Assembly (NCBI GenBank): GCA_002631855.1 | Contig: NTLF01000014.1 | Location: forward strand, 124,001-188,000 | Reading direction: 5' to 3' | Source of the DNA: Zunongwangia sp. ESRF-bin46 | Lineage (GTDB): Bacteria; Bacteroidota; Bacteroidia; Flavobacteriales; Flavobacteriaceae | DNA: 64,000 nucleotides | In this document: in pieces, positions 17,782-25,668 of the stretch | How positions within the stretch are numbered: position 1 is the stretch's first letter | Layout: every line of letters starts with the position of its first letter | Translations under genes and position numbers: made by a program | The notes under the pieces: generated by a model | What the model was told of the DNA's origin: nothing | Database searches by the model: none | The model's input: only the letters and a program-made list of their open reading frames with translations

Positions 17782-18588
17782 TTACTTTTTGTTTTTGTAG
17801 TCTACCAACATATCAATTAATGTGATAGAAGCATCTTCCATACTATTTACTATACTATCAATTTTAGCAATGATATAGTTATAGAAAATCTGAAGTATAA
17901 TCGCAACGATCAAACCAAATACTGTTGTTAAAAGTGCTACTTTAATACCACCCGCAACAAGAGAAGGGTTCATATCACCCGCTGCTTGAATTTTATCGAA
18001 TGCTTTAATCATACCAATTACAGTACCCATGAAACCAAGCATAGGAGCTAGAGCGATAAATAAAGACACCCAAGAAACATTTTTCTCCAACTGTCCCATT
18101 TGAACACCACCATAAGCTACTACCGCTTTTTCAGCAGCTTCAATGCTTTCATCTGCACGATCAAGACCTTGGTAATAGATAGAAGCTACAGGTCCTTTTG
18201 TATTTCTACAAACCTCTTTTGCTGCTTCAATACCACCACTATTAAGGGCGTCTTCAACATTTGCTGCTAATTTTTGAGTATTAGTAGTTGAAAGATTTAA
18301 ATATATAATACGCTCTATAGCAATTGCTAAACCAAGAATAAGACATAAAAGTACAATCCCCATAAATGCAGGACCACCTTCTATAAATCGTTGTTTAAGC
18401 TCTTGATGCCAACCTTGTGGCTCTTCTTCGTCCGCAACAGCTTCTTCCTCTTGTACAAAGGTCACAGTAGCTGCGGTTACTAATGATTGTGCGCTGCTCG
18501 GCATTGTTTGAGCAGTTGCTGCGTTTACGTTGCTTGTTCCCGCAAAAACCATTGCGGCAATTGCCATAATAGAAAATAATTTTTTCAT
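17782..18588 (-). CDS. exbB: MotA/TolQ/ExbB proton channel family protein
   Basis: A 268-residue inner-membrane protein. An N-terminal hydrophobic segment (MKKLFSIMAIAAMVFAGTSNV) looks like a cleaved signal. It is followed by three transmembrane helices and the family signature WVSLFIALAPMLGFMGTVIGMI in the second-third helix region, with VALLTTVFGLIVAIILQI after it. It forms the pentameric proton channel that powers TonB-dependent outer-membrane transport. It is the first gene of the cluster exbB-X-exbD-exbD. Confidence 0.92.
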   Translation of the reverse strand: MKKLFSIMAIAAMVFAGTSNVNAATAQTMPSSAQSLVTAATVTFVQEEEAVADEEEPQGWHQELKQRFIEGGPAFMGIVLLCLILGLAIAIERIIYLNLSTTNTQKLAANVEDALNSGGIEAAKEVCRNTKGPVASIYYQGLDRADESIEAAEKAVVAYGGVQMGQLEKNVSWVSLFIALAPMLGFMGTVIGMIKAFDKIQAAGDMNPSLVAGGIKVALLTTVFGLIVAIILQIFYNYIIAKIDSIVNSMEDASITLIDMLVDYKNKK

Positions 18589-18905
18589 TGCTATCGACTT
18601 AAAGTTTGTTTTTAGTTAAAGGTTTAAAGATATAAAAATAATTAGTTAATCTACAATAATAAATTTGTGTATTACCAATAAACAACTGTATTTCAAGACT
18701 TATTGGTTTTAATCTTGTTTAATTTCTTTTTAAAGAGGCCTATTTTAATGTTACCATTAACTTTACAGCCTTGGAATAAACTCTTTTAATCAAGTTTTTC
18801 TTTCAAAAGAAAGAAGGGTTTTCACCTTAAATGACGAAAATAATAAGAACTTCTAGAAAAACAACCGTTTTATTAGGTTTTAACGATACTTGTTAATTTT
18901 TTTTG
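18589..18905. promoter_or_regulatory. Intergenic region upstream of exbB
   Basis: About 317 bp without a gene. A minus-strand -7-like element TATCTTTA (18632-18625) lies about 37 bp before exbB. A hairpin TTCTTTC (18798-18804) / GAAAGAA (18809-18815) is the only other structure seen. Confidence 0.35.
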
Positions 18906-18993
18906 CAGAGAGGAAGGGATTCGAACCCTCGATACGCTTTTGGCGTATACACACTTTCCAGGCGTGCGCCTTCGACCACTCGGCCACCTCTCT
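18906..18993 (-). tRNA. tRNA-Ser (anticodon GGA)
   Basis: Read on the minus strand, the 88-nt sequence has the acceptor stem AGAGAGG/CCTCTCT, a D-arm GGCCGAGTGGTC, the anticodon loop CTGGAAA giving GGA, a long variable arm with a TACGC/GCGTA stem (class II tRNA), and the T-loop GGTTCGAATCC. The discriminator is G and CCA is not encoded. Reads UCC/UCU serine codons. Confidence 0.96.
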
Positions 18994-19026
18994 AATTTAC
19001 CCTTTTTAAAAGGAATGCCAAATAAC

Positions 19027-19054
19027 AAAAAAAATGTTGTTCTATAAAACATTT
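19027..19054 (-). terminator. Terminator after the asparaginase gene
   Basis: On the minus strand AAATGTT (19054-19048) pairs with AACATTT (19038-19032) and runs into eight T. It separates the tatD-asparaginase operon from the tRNA. Confidence 0.75.
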
Positions 19055-19067
19055 ATTAAGGAAATTT

Positions 19068-20096
19068 TTACATCATTTCCCCTCGCAAAGATGTTTCAAA
19101 TATAGTTTTAAAACTATTGGACGAAATTTTTTGCCCCAATAAATACATTAATTTAGCCAATGCTGCCTCTGTCGTGATATCTTTACCCGAAATAACCCCT
19201 AGTTTTTTAAGTGAAGTACTGGTTTCATATAACCCCATAATCACACTGCCTCCTGAGCATTGAGTTACGTTAATTACCGGAATTCCATTGTCTATAATTT
19301 TTTTTAACGCCTTTAAAAACCATTCTTCATTTGTTGTGTTTCCGCTTCCGTAGGTTTCCAGAACTAACCCTTTCATTTCGGGATAAGCAAAAATATGCTC
19401 TACTGTCGCAATATCAATACCGGGAAACATTTTTAAAAGCACAATGTTAGATTCCATTCTTTTATGCACTTTTAGTTTTTTTCTACGATTGGGCTTGTAC
19501 AAAGCTTCATTATTAACAAAAAGGTTTACGCCACTTTCTACCAATGGCGGATAGTTTAAGGAAGCAAATGCCTCAAAATGTTCTGCATTAATTTTTGTGG
19601 TCCGGTTGGCACGGTATAGTTTATATTCAAAATACAGACAAACTTCTGAAATTTTTGACCTTCCCTTTTCACGCAGCGCTGCTATTTGTATGGAGGTAAT
19701 CAAGTTCTCCTTGGCATCTGTGCGTAAATCCCCAATAGGCAGTTGTGATCCTGTAAAAATTACAGGTTTGGCTAAGTTTTCAAGCATAAAGCTTAGTGCA
19801 GAAGCGGTGTACGACATAGTATCGCTTCCATGCAAAACTACAAATCCATCAAAATCGGTATAATTTTCTTCTATTATACCAGCTATCATGGTCCAGTACT
19901 TTGCACTCATATTAGAGCTATCGATTGGCTCTTCAAAAGTACGAGTGCTTATTTCGCAATCTAACAACTTCAATTCTGGAATGTGTTTTAATAAATCATC
20001 AAAATTGAAGTTACGCAAGGCTCCTGTTTCAAAATCCTTGATCATACCAATAGTACCACCGGTATATATAAGGAGTATGTTTGGTTTTTTATGCAT
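19068..20096 (-). CDS. ansA: Type I L-asparaginase
   Basis: A 342-residue cytoplasmic amidohydrolase converting asparagine to aspartate and ammonia. Both catalytic threonine motifs are visible: YTGGTIGM near the N-terminus and VLHGSDTMSYTASALSFML around residue 90. The absence of a signal peptide and the lengths of the two domains fit the type I (AnsA) branch. It lies 12 bp after tatD in one operon. Confidence 0.92.
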   Translation of the reverse strand: MHKKPNILLIYTGGTIGMIKDFETGALRNFNFDDLLKHIPELKLLDCEISTRTFEEPIDSSNMSAKYWTMIAGIIEENYTDFDGFVVLHGSDTMSYTASALSFMLENLAKPVIFTGSQLPIGDLRTDAKENLITSIQIAALREKGRSKISEVCLYFEYKLYRANRTTKINAEHFEAFASLNYPPLVESGVNLFVNNEALYKPNRRKKLKVHKRMESNIVLLKMFPGIDIATVEHIFAYPEMKGLVLETYGSGNTTNEEWFLKALKKIIDNGIPVINVTQCSGGSVIMGLYETSTSLKKLGVISGKDITTEAALAKLMYLLGQKISSNSFKTIFETSLRGEMM

Positions 20097-20108
20097 TCTG
20101 CTTTTGTG

Positions 20109-20873
20109 TTAAATGCTGAATATTTCTTTTGAATTTTGAGTAGTGACCGCAGCAACTTCTTCTTCTGAAACACCATAAATGTCAGCTACTTTTTTACATA
20201 TTAAGGCTAAGTAACTGCTCTCATTACGTTTACCGCGATATGGTGCTGGCGACAAATACGGGGAATCGGTTTCTAAAACAATGTGTTTTAAATCAATTTC
20301 GTTCAGAAACTGGTCAATATTACCGTTTTTAAACGTTACAACACCACCAATGCCCAGTTTCATATTATAGGACAAAGCCCGTTCTGCTTGTTCTTTTGTG
20401 CCAGTGAAGCAATGGAAAATTCCGAAGAGATCATCATCTTTTTCACTTTCCAATACTTCGAATACCTCATCAAAAGCATCTCTACAATGAATCACGATAG
20501 GAAGTTTATACTTTTTTGCCAACTGGATTTGCCTTTTAAAAGCATCTTGCTGAATAGCCAAAGTCGAGGTGTCCCAATACAGGTCAACACCTATTTCACC
20601 TACTGCATAAAAATTCCGTTTCTTAAATTGTTCTTCTACGTGAGCCAATTCGGCTTCATAATTTTCTTTTACCGATGTAGGGTGCAGACCCATCATTAAA
20701 AAAACGTGGTCTGGATAGTTTTTTTCCAATTCATACATTCCTTCTACATAATCAGAATCAATTGCCGGTATAAAAAAACGCTTAATCCCTGCATCGATTG
20801 CCCGTTTCATCATTTGATCCCTATCGTCATTAAAAGCGTCACTATATAAATGGGTGTGTGTATCTGTTAGCAT
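20109..20873 (-). CDS. tatD: TatD family metal-dependent hydrolase (DNase)
   Basis: A 254-residue TIM-barrel hydrolase. Metal-binding residues are seen in MLTDTHTHLYS at the start, the GEIGVDLYWD block, VIHCRDAF, FHCFTGT and ETDSPYLSP. TatD/YcfH proteins are 3'-5' exonucleases acting in DNA repair or RNA quality control. A perfect minus-strand -7 element TAGCTTTG (20886-20879) ends only 5 bp before the ATG, so the mRNA is probably leaderless. Divergent from the retropepsin-like gene. Confidence 0.93.
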   Translation of the reverse strand: MLTDTHTHLYSDAFNDDRDQMMKRAIDAGIKRFFIPAIDSDYVEGMYELEKNYPDHVFLMMGLHPTSVKENYEAELAHVEEQFKKRNFYAVGEIGVDLYWDTSTLAIQQDAFKRQIQLAKKYKLPIVIHCRDAFDEVFEVLESEKDDDLFGIFHCFTGTKEQAERALSYNMKLGIGGVVTFKNGNIDQFLNEIDLKHIVLETDSPYLSPAPYRGKRNESSYLALICKKVADIYGVSEEEVAAVTTQNSKEIFSI

Positions 20874-20878
20874 ATTTG

Positions 20879-20909
20879 CAAAGCTACTTAAATTTGTTGG
20901 CTATCTTTA
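20879..20909. promoter_or_regulatory. Divergent promoters of tatD and the retropepsin-like gene
   Basis: A minus-strand -7 TAGCTTTG (20886-20879) drives tatD. A plus-strand TATCTTTA (20902-20909) drives the gene at 20923. The two elements are only 15 bp apart, so polymerase binding is likely to be mutually exclusive. Confidence 0.5.
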
Positions 20910-20922
20910 CAAAAAACAATAC

Positions 20923-21357
20923 ATGCAATTACGAACGTTCCTTGAAGAGAAGAATTTTCACAGAATACCTTTAAAAAAACTAGCAACAGGACATTATAAA
21001 TTATCTGCCCGTATAAATGGCATTCCAGGAATATTTATTTTAGACACAGGCGCTTCAACCAGTTGTGTTGGTTTTGATGAAATCACTTATTTTTCTATGG
21101 AGAGTGAGGACAGTGAAATTAAAGCTGCTGGTGCAGGAGCCATAAATATGGAAACAAAGATCACTCGCAAAAACAAAATATCTATAGAAAACTGGAGTTC
21201 TAAGAGTATGGATTTTGTAGTTTTTGATCTCTCTCACGTAAACCAAGCACTAGAACAAGCTGAAGAAACTTCAGTAAATGGAATTATTGGAGCCGATTTT
21301 TTAAAACAGTTCCGCGCTGTTATTGATTATGGAAGAAACTGCGTGTACATAAAATAA
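20923..21357 (+). CDS. Retropepsin-like aspartic protease
   Basis: A 144-residue protein with one aspartic protease half: the active-site motif FILDTGASTSCVG around residue 36, and GIIGADFLKQFRAVIDYG near the end, which corresponds to the second hydrophobic-Gly motif. Retropepsins act as homodimers. No signal peptide or membrane helix is visible, so it is probably cytoplasmic; substrate unknown. The start at ATG 20923 is chosen because the upstream in-frame extension would run back through the promoters and into tatD. Confidence 0.8.
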   Translation: MQLRTFLEEKNFHRIPLKKLATGHYKLSARINGIPGIFILDTGASTSCVGFDEITYFSMESEDSEIKAAGAGAINMETKITRKNKISIENWSSKSMDFVVFDLSHVNQALEQAEETSVNGIIGADFLKQFRAVIDYGRNCVYIK

Positions 21358-21430
21358 GTTTCCCCTTTATATCTTATCACTAATTAATTTTTAGTAATTT
21401 TAAATACTCCCTATTAACTTATTGATAACA

Positions 21431-23452
21431 ATGCAAAAAAAATATTTGGTATTATTTGCCCTGTTATTGCTGTACCCCATTATGGGTAGTGGGCAGGATA
21501 TATCCTTTTATAAAAACAAAGCACGTGCAGCCACCAGCATTCCTGAAAAATTAGAAGCTATTGATTCCGTTCTTTCAAAAAGTTATGGGGTCGACAATGA
21601 TACATTTGTTAATTACAGCAACGAATATATTGAGTTAGCAAAAGAAATAGACAGCGTAGAGTTAGCGGCAAAAAAAGCCATGAACCTCCAAACGATACTT
21701 TCAGATTACAAAAATGAACCCCGAAGAGCCATACGAATAATCGATGGGGTTTTGGCGCATAAGTATAAGCTAAAAGACAGTTTTTTACTGGGTGGGCTTT
21801 ATTTAAAAAGAGGAAGAGCCAATCTTAAATTGAATGTAAAAGAAGCAATAGACGATTATGCTACTGCAATAGAAAATTTCTCCACGAACGACTCTATTCA
21901 TATAGCAGACGCTTATTTGTTCAGTGGACAGGCGTATTCTAACATTGGAAAATTTGTAGCCGCCGGTGAATTTTATGAAAAAGCGTATCGTTTTTATGAA
22001 AAGCGGAAAGAGTATGAATACATGCTCCATGCTAGACAAGGAATCATTACCATGTTCAGTATGAATGGGTTTTATGATAAAGCCGAAATAGAACGTAAAA
22101 AACTCATTGAAACCCTTAAACAGCTTGAAAACAAAAAGTATATAATTACCGAATATTACAACCAATCAATCGATTATCATAAAATAGGAAACAAAGAACT
22201 GGAAATTAAATATCTTTTAAAGGCAGATTCATTACTTAAAGAAACTGACAAAAACCAACAAGACTATACAAACCATATTAACATTAATGCAAGTCTTGCT
22301 GAATACCATATAGACAACAACGAATTAATTAAGGCGAGGGAATACATTAAAAACTTAGACCAGTGGGCTGATAAGGCAAAAGGAGATCGTGTTGTAAGAA
22401 TTAGTTACAGTGGTGCAAAAGCAAGATACTATCTTGCCGTAGACCTATACAGACAAGCATTAGAGTATGCGCAAGAAACATTACAAAGTTCTAAAGCTGT
22501 TGGCCATGAAGATGACATAATGAGTTCGCACCTATTGCTTTCCAATATTTATGCGGAAACAGGACAGTTTAAAAAAAGCCTCGAAAATAAAAATGCCTAT
22601 TTAAATTTACGGGATTCTATATACAACAAAGGTACTGCCCAGTTTTTAGCTTATTATCAAACCTTGTACGAAACAGAAAAAAAAGAAAAGAAGTTAGTTG
22701 AAAAGAACACTAGCATCCAACTATTGGAAAAAGACAATGAAAATTTTAAGAAAATAGTCTTCTTTTCTAGCTTAGCATTGGTTCTTACCTTTGGGCTTAT
22801 ATTGCTATATAGAAACCAGCGTTATCTTAAAAGTAACAAAGAATTGCAAGAAAAATTCAGTCAAAAATTATTGGTTTCTCAAGAAATAGAGCGTAAAAGA
22901 ATATCTAAAGACCTTCATGATGGGCTTGGGCAGCGTTTATTGCTTATTAAAAACAAGATAGTTTCAGGGGGAGATAGTGACACGAAGAAAATGGTTGACG
23001 ATGCTATTGATGAAGTGCGAACCATTTCAAGGGATTTACACCCTTTTCAACTTCAAGAAATGGGCATCACCAAAGCCATAGAATATACATTGACGCAAAT
23101 AGATGAAAATACAACGCTTTTTATATCTTCAGAAATAGATAATATCGATAACTTGTTTACAAAAGAACAAGAAGTTAATATCTACAGGATTGTGCAGGAA
23201 ACCCTTAATAATATTTTAAAACACGCAAAAGCAGAAGCCAGTAAAGTAACCATTAAAAAACTAACAGGAAACATTGTGATTTCCATTAAAGACAACGGTG
23301 TAGGCTTTGATTTTACAGAGAAATACCAAAATGTAAAATCCTTAGGTTTAAAAACATTATTAGAACGAACCAGGTTTTTAAATGGACAAATGAAGGTAAA
23401 ATCAATAAAAAACAATGGCACTATAATTATATTCCAATTCCCAGTATCATGA
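21431..23452 (+). CDS. TPR-containing sensor histidine kinase (HisKA_3 type)
   Basis: A 673-residue membrane sensor: signal peptide (KYLVLFALLLLYPIMGSGQ), a periplasmic array of TPR-like helical repeats to about residue 410, a coiled coil, one transmembrane helix near 440-462, then the phosphoacceptor ERKRISKDLHDGLGQRLL (His before DG) and a HATPase_c domain with QETLNNILKHA and DNGVGFDF. This is the NarX/DesK class that pairs with NarL regulators. The regulator gene overlaps it by four bases (ATGA). The start at ATG 21431 gives a clean signal peptide. Signal unknown. Confidence 0.92.
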   Translation: MQKKYLVLFALLLLYPIMGSGQDISFYKNKARAATSIPEKLEAIDSVLSKSYGVDNDTFVNYSNEYIELAKEIDSVELAAKKAMNLQTILSDYKNEPRRAIRIIDGVLAHKYKLKDSFLLGGLYLKRGRANLKLNVKEAIDDYATAIENFSTNDSIHIADAYLFSGQAYSNIGKFVAAGEFYEKAYRFYEKRKEYEYMLHARQGIITMFSMNGFYDKAEIERKKLIETLKQLENKKYIITEYYNQSIDYHKIGNKELEIKYLLKADSLLKETDKNQQDYTNHININASLAEYHIDNNELIKAREYIKNLDQWADKAKGDRVVRISYSGAKARYYLAVDLYRQALEYAQETLQSSKAVGHEDDIMSSHLLLSNIYAETGQFKKSLENKNAYLNLRDSIYNKGTAQFLAYYQTLYETEKKEKKLVEKNTSIQLLEKDNENFKKIVFFSSLALVLTFGLILLYRNQRYLKSNKELQEKFSQKLLVSQEIERKRISKDLHDGLGQRLLLIKNKIVSGGDSDTKKMVDDAIDEVRTISRDLHPFQLQEMGITKAIEYTLTQIDENTTLFISSEIDNIDNLFTKEQEVNIYRIVQETLNNILKHAKAEASKVTIKKLTGNIVISIKDNGVGFDFTEKYQNVKSLGLKTLLERTRFLNGQMKVKSIKNNGTIIIFQFPVS

Positions 23453-24081
23453 GCAAACAGACCATTATAACAGCAGACGACCACCCTCTTTTACTTAAAG
23501 GATTAAATGATTTTTTGCTTGAAAAGGAATATAATATTATAGGTAGTGCCCACAATGGCAATGATGCATACAACTTAATCGCAAAAGAGAAACCAAGTAT
23601 TGCGATTTTGGATATACAAATGCCACATATGTCTGGTATTGAAATCGCAAAAAAATGTAAAGAGAATTTTATTACTACCAAAATTGTGCTCATTACATTA
23701 CACAAAGAAAAAGAGCTTTACTTAAAAGCACAAGAATTGAACATTTTTGGGTATGTTTTAAAAGAATTTGCCTTAGAGGAAATTGAAAACTGTATTAACA
23801 CTGTTACAAATGGGGATAAGTATTTTAGCCCAAAAATAAAAGAGTTGTTAGACGGTGTTCTTTTTTCGGATAATTCACTTAACGCATTAACACCTTCTGA
23901 AAAAAAGATTTTAAAACTTATTGCAACCGATAAAACCAATAAGGAAATAGCATCACTCCTTTTTATATCCCACCGAACAGTCGAAAAACATAGAAGCAAT
24001 ATAATTTCTAAGTTAAACTTAGAACCCAAAACAAACAGCTTGCTTATTTGGGCCAAAGAAAACCACGATAAAATGCTATAA
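23449..24081 (+). CDS. NarL/FixJ-family response regulator
   Basis: A 210-residue two-component regulator. The receiver domain has the acidic pair TADDHPLLL, the phosphorylated Asp in IAILDIQMPHMSG, and VLITLH plus VLKEF for the Thr and Lys switch residues. The C-terminal LuxR-type helix-turn-helix is LTPSEKKILKLIATDKTNKE with SHRTVEKHRSNI. It is translationally coupled to the kinase gene. A palindrome and a tiny membrane-peptide gene directly downstream may be its targets. Confidence 0.94.
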   Translation: MSKQTIITADDHPLLLKGLNDFLLEKEYNIIGSAHNGNDAYNLIAKEKPSIAILDIQMPHMSGIEIAKKCKENFITTKIVLITLHKEKELYLKAQELNIFGYVLKEFALEEIENCINTVTNGDKYFSPKIKELLDGVLFSDNSLNALTPSEKKILKLIATDKTNKEIASLLFISHRTVEKHRSNIISKLNLEPKTNSLLIWAKENHDKML

Positions 24082-24102
24082 AAGCATCATTGTGAGGATA
24101 AT

Positions 24103-24129
24103 TACGTGTATCTACGTATTTTATATTTG
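24103..24129 (+). promoter_or_regulatory. Palindromic site and promoter upstream of the 39-aa ORF
   Basis: TACGT (24103-24107) and ACGTA (24114-24118) form an inverted repeat. It ends 3 bp before a perfect -7 element TATATTTG (24122-24129). The geometry, in the -33 area right after a NarL-type regulator gene, suggests an activator site for that regulator. Confidence 0.5.
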
Positions 24130-24165
24130 TATTTATTTTCTGACATTTACCTACTGAATGTTAAC

Positions 24166-24285
24166 ATGGTGTTTAAAGATGATAACGGCAAAAATGAAAA
24201 AAACAAAAAGAGGATTTTCATCTTTCTAGTTGTTATTGTTGTTTCTATTGTATTACTAAATATTGTTAATTATTTTGTTTCTTAA
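24166..24285 (+). CDS. Small single-span membrane peptide (39 aa)
   Basis: The reading frame encodes 39 residues: a charged N-terminus (MVFKDDNGKNEKNKKR) followed by one hydrophobic helix (IFIFLVVIVVSIVLLNIV) and stop. Basic residues directly before the helix predict an N-inside single-pass topology. It has its own perfect -7 element ~36 bp upstream and a perfect 12-bp terminator downstream, so it forms a complete transcription unit. It lies just after a two-component pair and may be its output. No family recognised; coding status is inferred. Confidence 0.5.
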   Translation: MVFKDDNGKNEKNKKRIFIFLVVIVVSIVLLNIVNYFVS

Positions 24286-24320
24286 TTTTTATGTTAATAT
24301 TTCAACTAACTAATTAAATA

Positions 24321-24350
24321 AAAAACACCCGGCGAAAACCGGGTGTTTTT
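24321..24350. terminator. Bidirectional terminator
   Basis: AAAAACACCCGG (24321-24332) pairs perfectly with CCGGGTGTTTTT (24339-24350) around a CGAAAA loop. It serves both the small plus-strand gene and the convergent odhB gene. Confidence 0.93.
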
Positions 24351-24377
24351 AATATATAGTTATGGCGATTTTGTTAG

Positions 24378-25628
24378 TTAAAGTTCTAACGCTTTTTTAA
24401 CATCATTGTCCATTAACAACTCTTCAGGACTTTCCAGCGCTTCTTTTATAGCTACTAAAAATCCAACTGATTCTTTTCCATCAATTATTCTATGATCATA
24501 GGATAATGCAACGTACATAATTGGTGCGATGGCTATGGCCCCATCTTTTGCAATTGGACGTTCTACAATATTATGCATCCCTAAAATAGCAGATTGTGGT
24601 GGATTGATTATCGGTGTTGAAAGCATACTTCCAAAAACACCACCGTTTGAAATAGTAAAGGTTCCTCCGGTCATTTCATCAACCGTTATTTTTCCATCAC
24701 GGGCTCTTAGTGCCAAACGTTTAACTTCGTCTTCAACACCTCTAAAGCTTAAGTTTTCTGCGTTTCTTATAACCGGAACCATTAATCCTTTAGGACCGGA
24801 AACCGCTATGGAAATATCTTTGTTATCATACTTTATTTGATAATCCCCATCAATCATAGAGTTGACGTCAGGATACATATCTAAAGCTCTAACAACTGCT
24901 AATGTGAAGAAAGACATAAAGCCTAAACTTACACCATGCTTTTCTTTAAAGTCTTCTTTATACTTTTTACGCAATTCAAAAATCGGGCTCATATCAACCT
25001 CGTTAAAGGTTGTAAGCATAGCTGTTTCATTTTTCGCTGAAACTAAACGCTCTGCAACTTTACGGCGAAGCATAGAAAGCTTTTTACGCTCAGTTCCCCT
25101 ATTTCCTTTTCCAGGGCTTCCCATAGAAGGTTTTGCTTTAACGGCATCGTTTTTTGTAATTCGCCCATCGCGACCTGATCCTTTAACATCTTTGGCATCC
25201 ACTCCTTTTTCGTCCATAATCTTTTTGGCAGAAGGAGATGGAGTTCCAGTAGCGTATGTTTTTTTATCTTGTTCTTGTGATTGTGTAGAAGGCTTGGAAG
25301 GTTTTTCAGTTTTTGCTTCAGGCTTATCGCTGTCTTTATCTTCTGATTCTTTTTTCTTATCAGAATCATCATCTGAACCGCCTGGCTTTTCAGCTTCGGT
25401 ATCGATTAAGCAAACAACTTCTCCCACCGCTACGGCATCGCCTTCTTCAGCTTTACGGGTAATAACACCGCTTGCTTCAGCAGGTAATTCTAAAGTTGCT
25501 TTATCACTGTCAATTTCTGCAATGGCTTGGTCTTTTTCTACATAATCACCATCTTCAACCAGCCATTGTGCTATTTCTACTTCGGTAATGGATTCTCCCG
25601 GTGAGGGAACTTTCATTTCTAATGCCAT
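24378..25628 (-). CDS. odhB: Dihydrolipoyllysine succinyltransferase (E2 of 2-oxoglutarate dehydrogenase)
   Basis: A 416-residue E2 subunit. It has an N-terminal lipoyl domain with the modified lysine in [11 protein letters not shown], a charged Ser/Lys/Asp-rich linker, a peripheral subunit-binding domain ([20 protein letters not shown]) and the catalytic acyltransferase core with the active-site His/Asp in [12 protein letters not shown]. It transfers succinyl groups from lipoamide to CoA in the TCA cycle. It follows sucA by 40 bp in one operon; the E3 gene is not here. Confidence 0.96.
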   Translation of the reverse strand: MALEMKVPSPGESITEVEIAQWLVEDGDYVEKDQAIAEIDSDKATLELPAEASGVITRKAEEGDAVAVGEVVCLIDTEAEKPGGSDDDSDKKKESEDKDSDKPEAKTEKPSKPSTQSQEQDKKTYATGTPSPSAKKIMDEKGVDAKDVKGSGRDGRITKNDAVKAKPSMGSPGKGNRGTERKKLSMLRRKVAERLVSAKNETAMLTTFNEVDMSPIFELRKKYKEDFKEKHGVSLGFMSFFTLAVVRALDMYPDVNSMIDGDYQIKYDNKDISIAVSGPKGLMVPVIRNAENLSFRGVEDEVKRLALRARDGKITVDEMTGGTFTISNGGVFGSMLSTPIINPPQSAILGMHNIVERPIAKDGAIAIAPIMYVALSYDHRIIDGKESVGFLVAIKEALESPEELLMDNDVKKALEL

Positions 25629-25668
25629 AGTAATTTAATTTACCTGTTACGGATATTATATAATAGTA

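Noticed and set aside
24862-25545. A 227-codon frame opposite odhB
   Set aside because: It lies wholly antisense to a clear lipoyl/catalytic-domain gene, has low-complexity Ser/Phe/Ala composition mirroring the charged linker on the other strand, and lacks any start signal.
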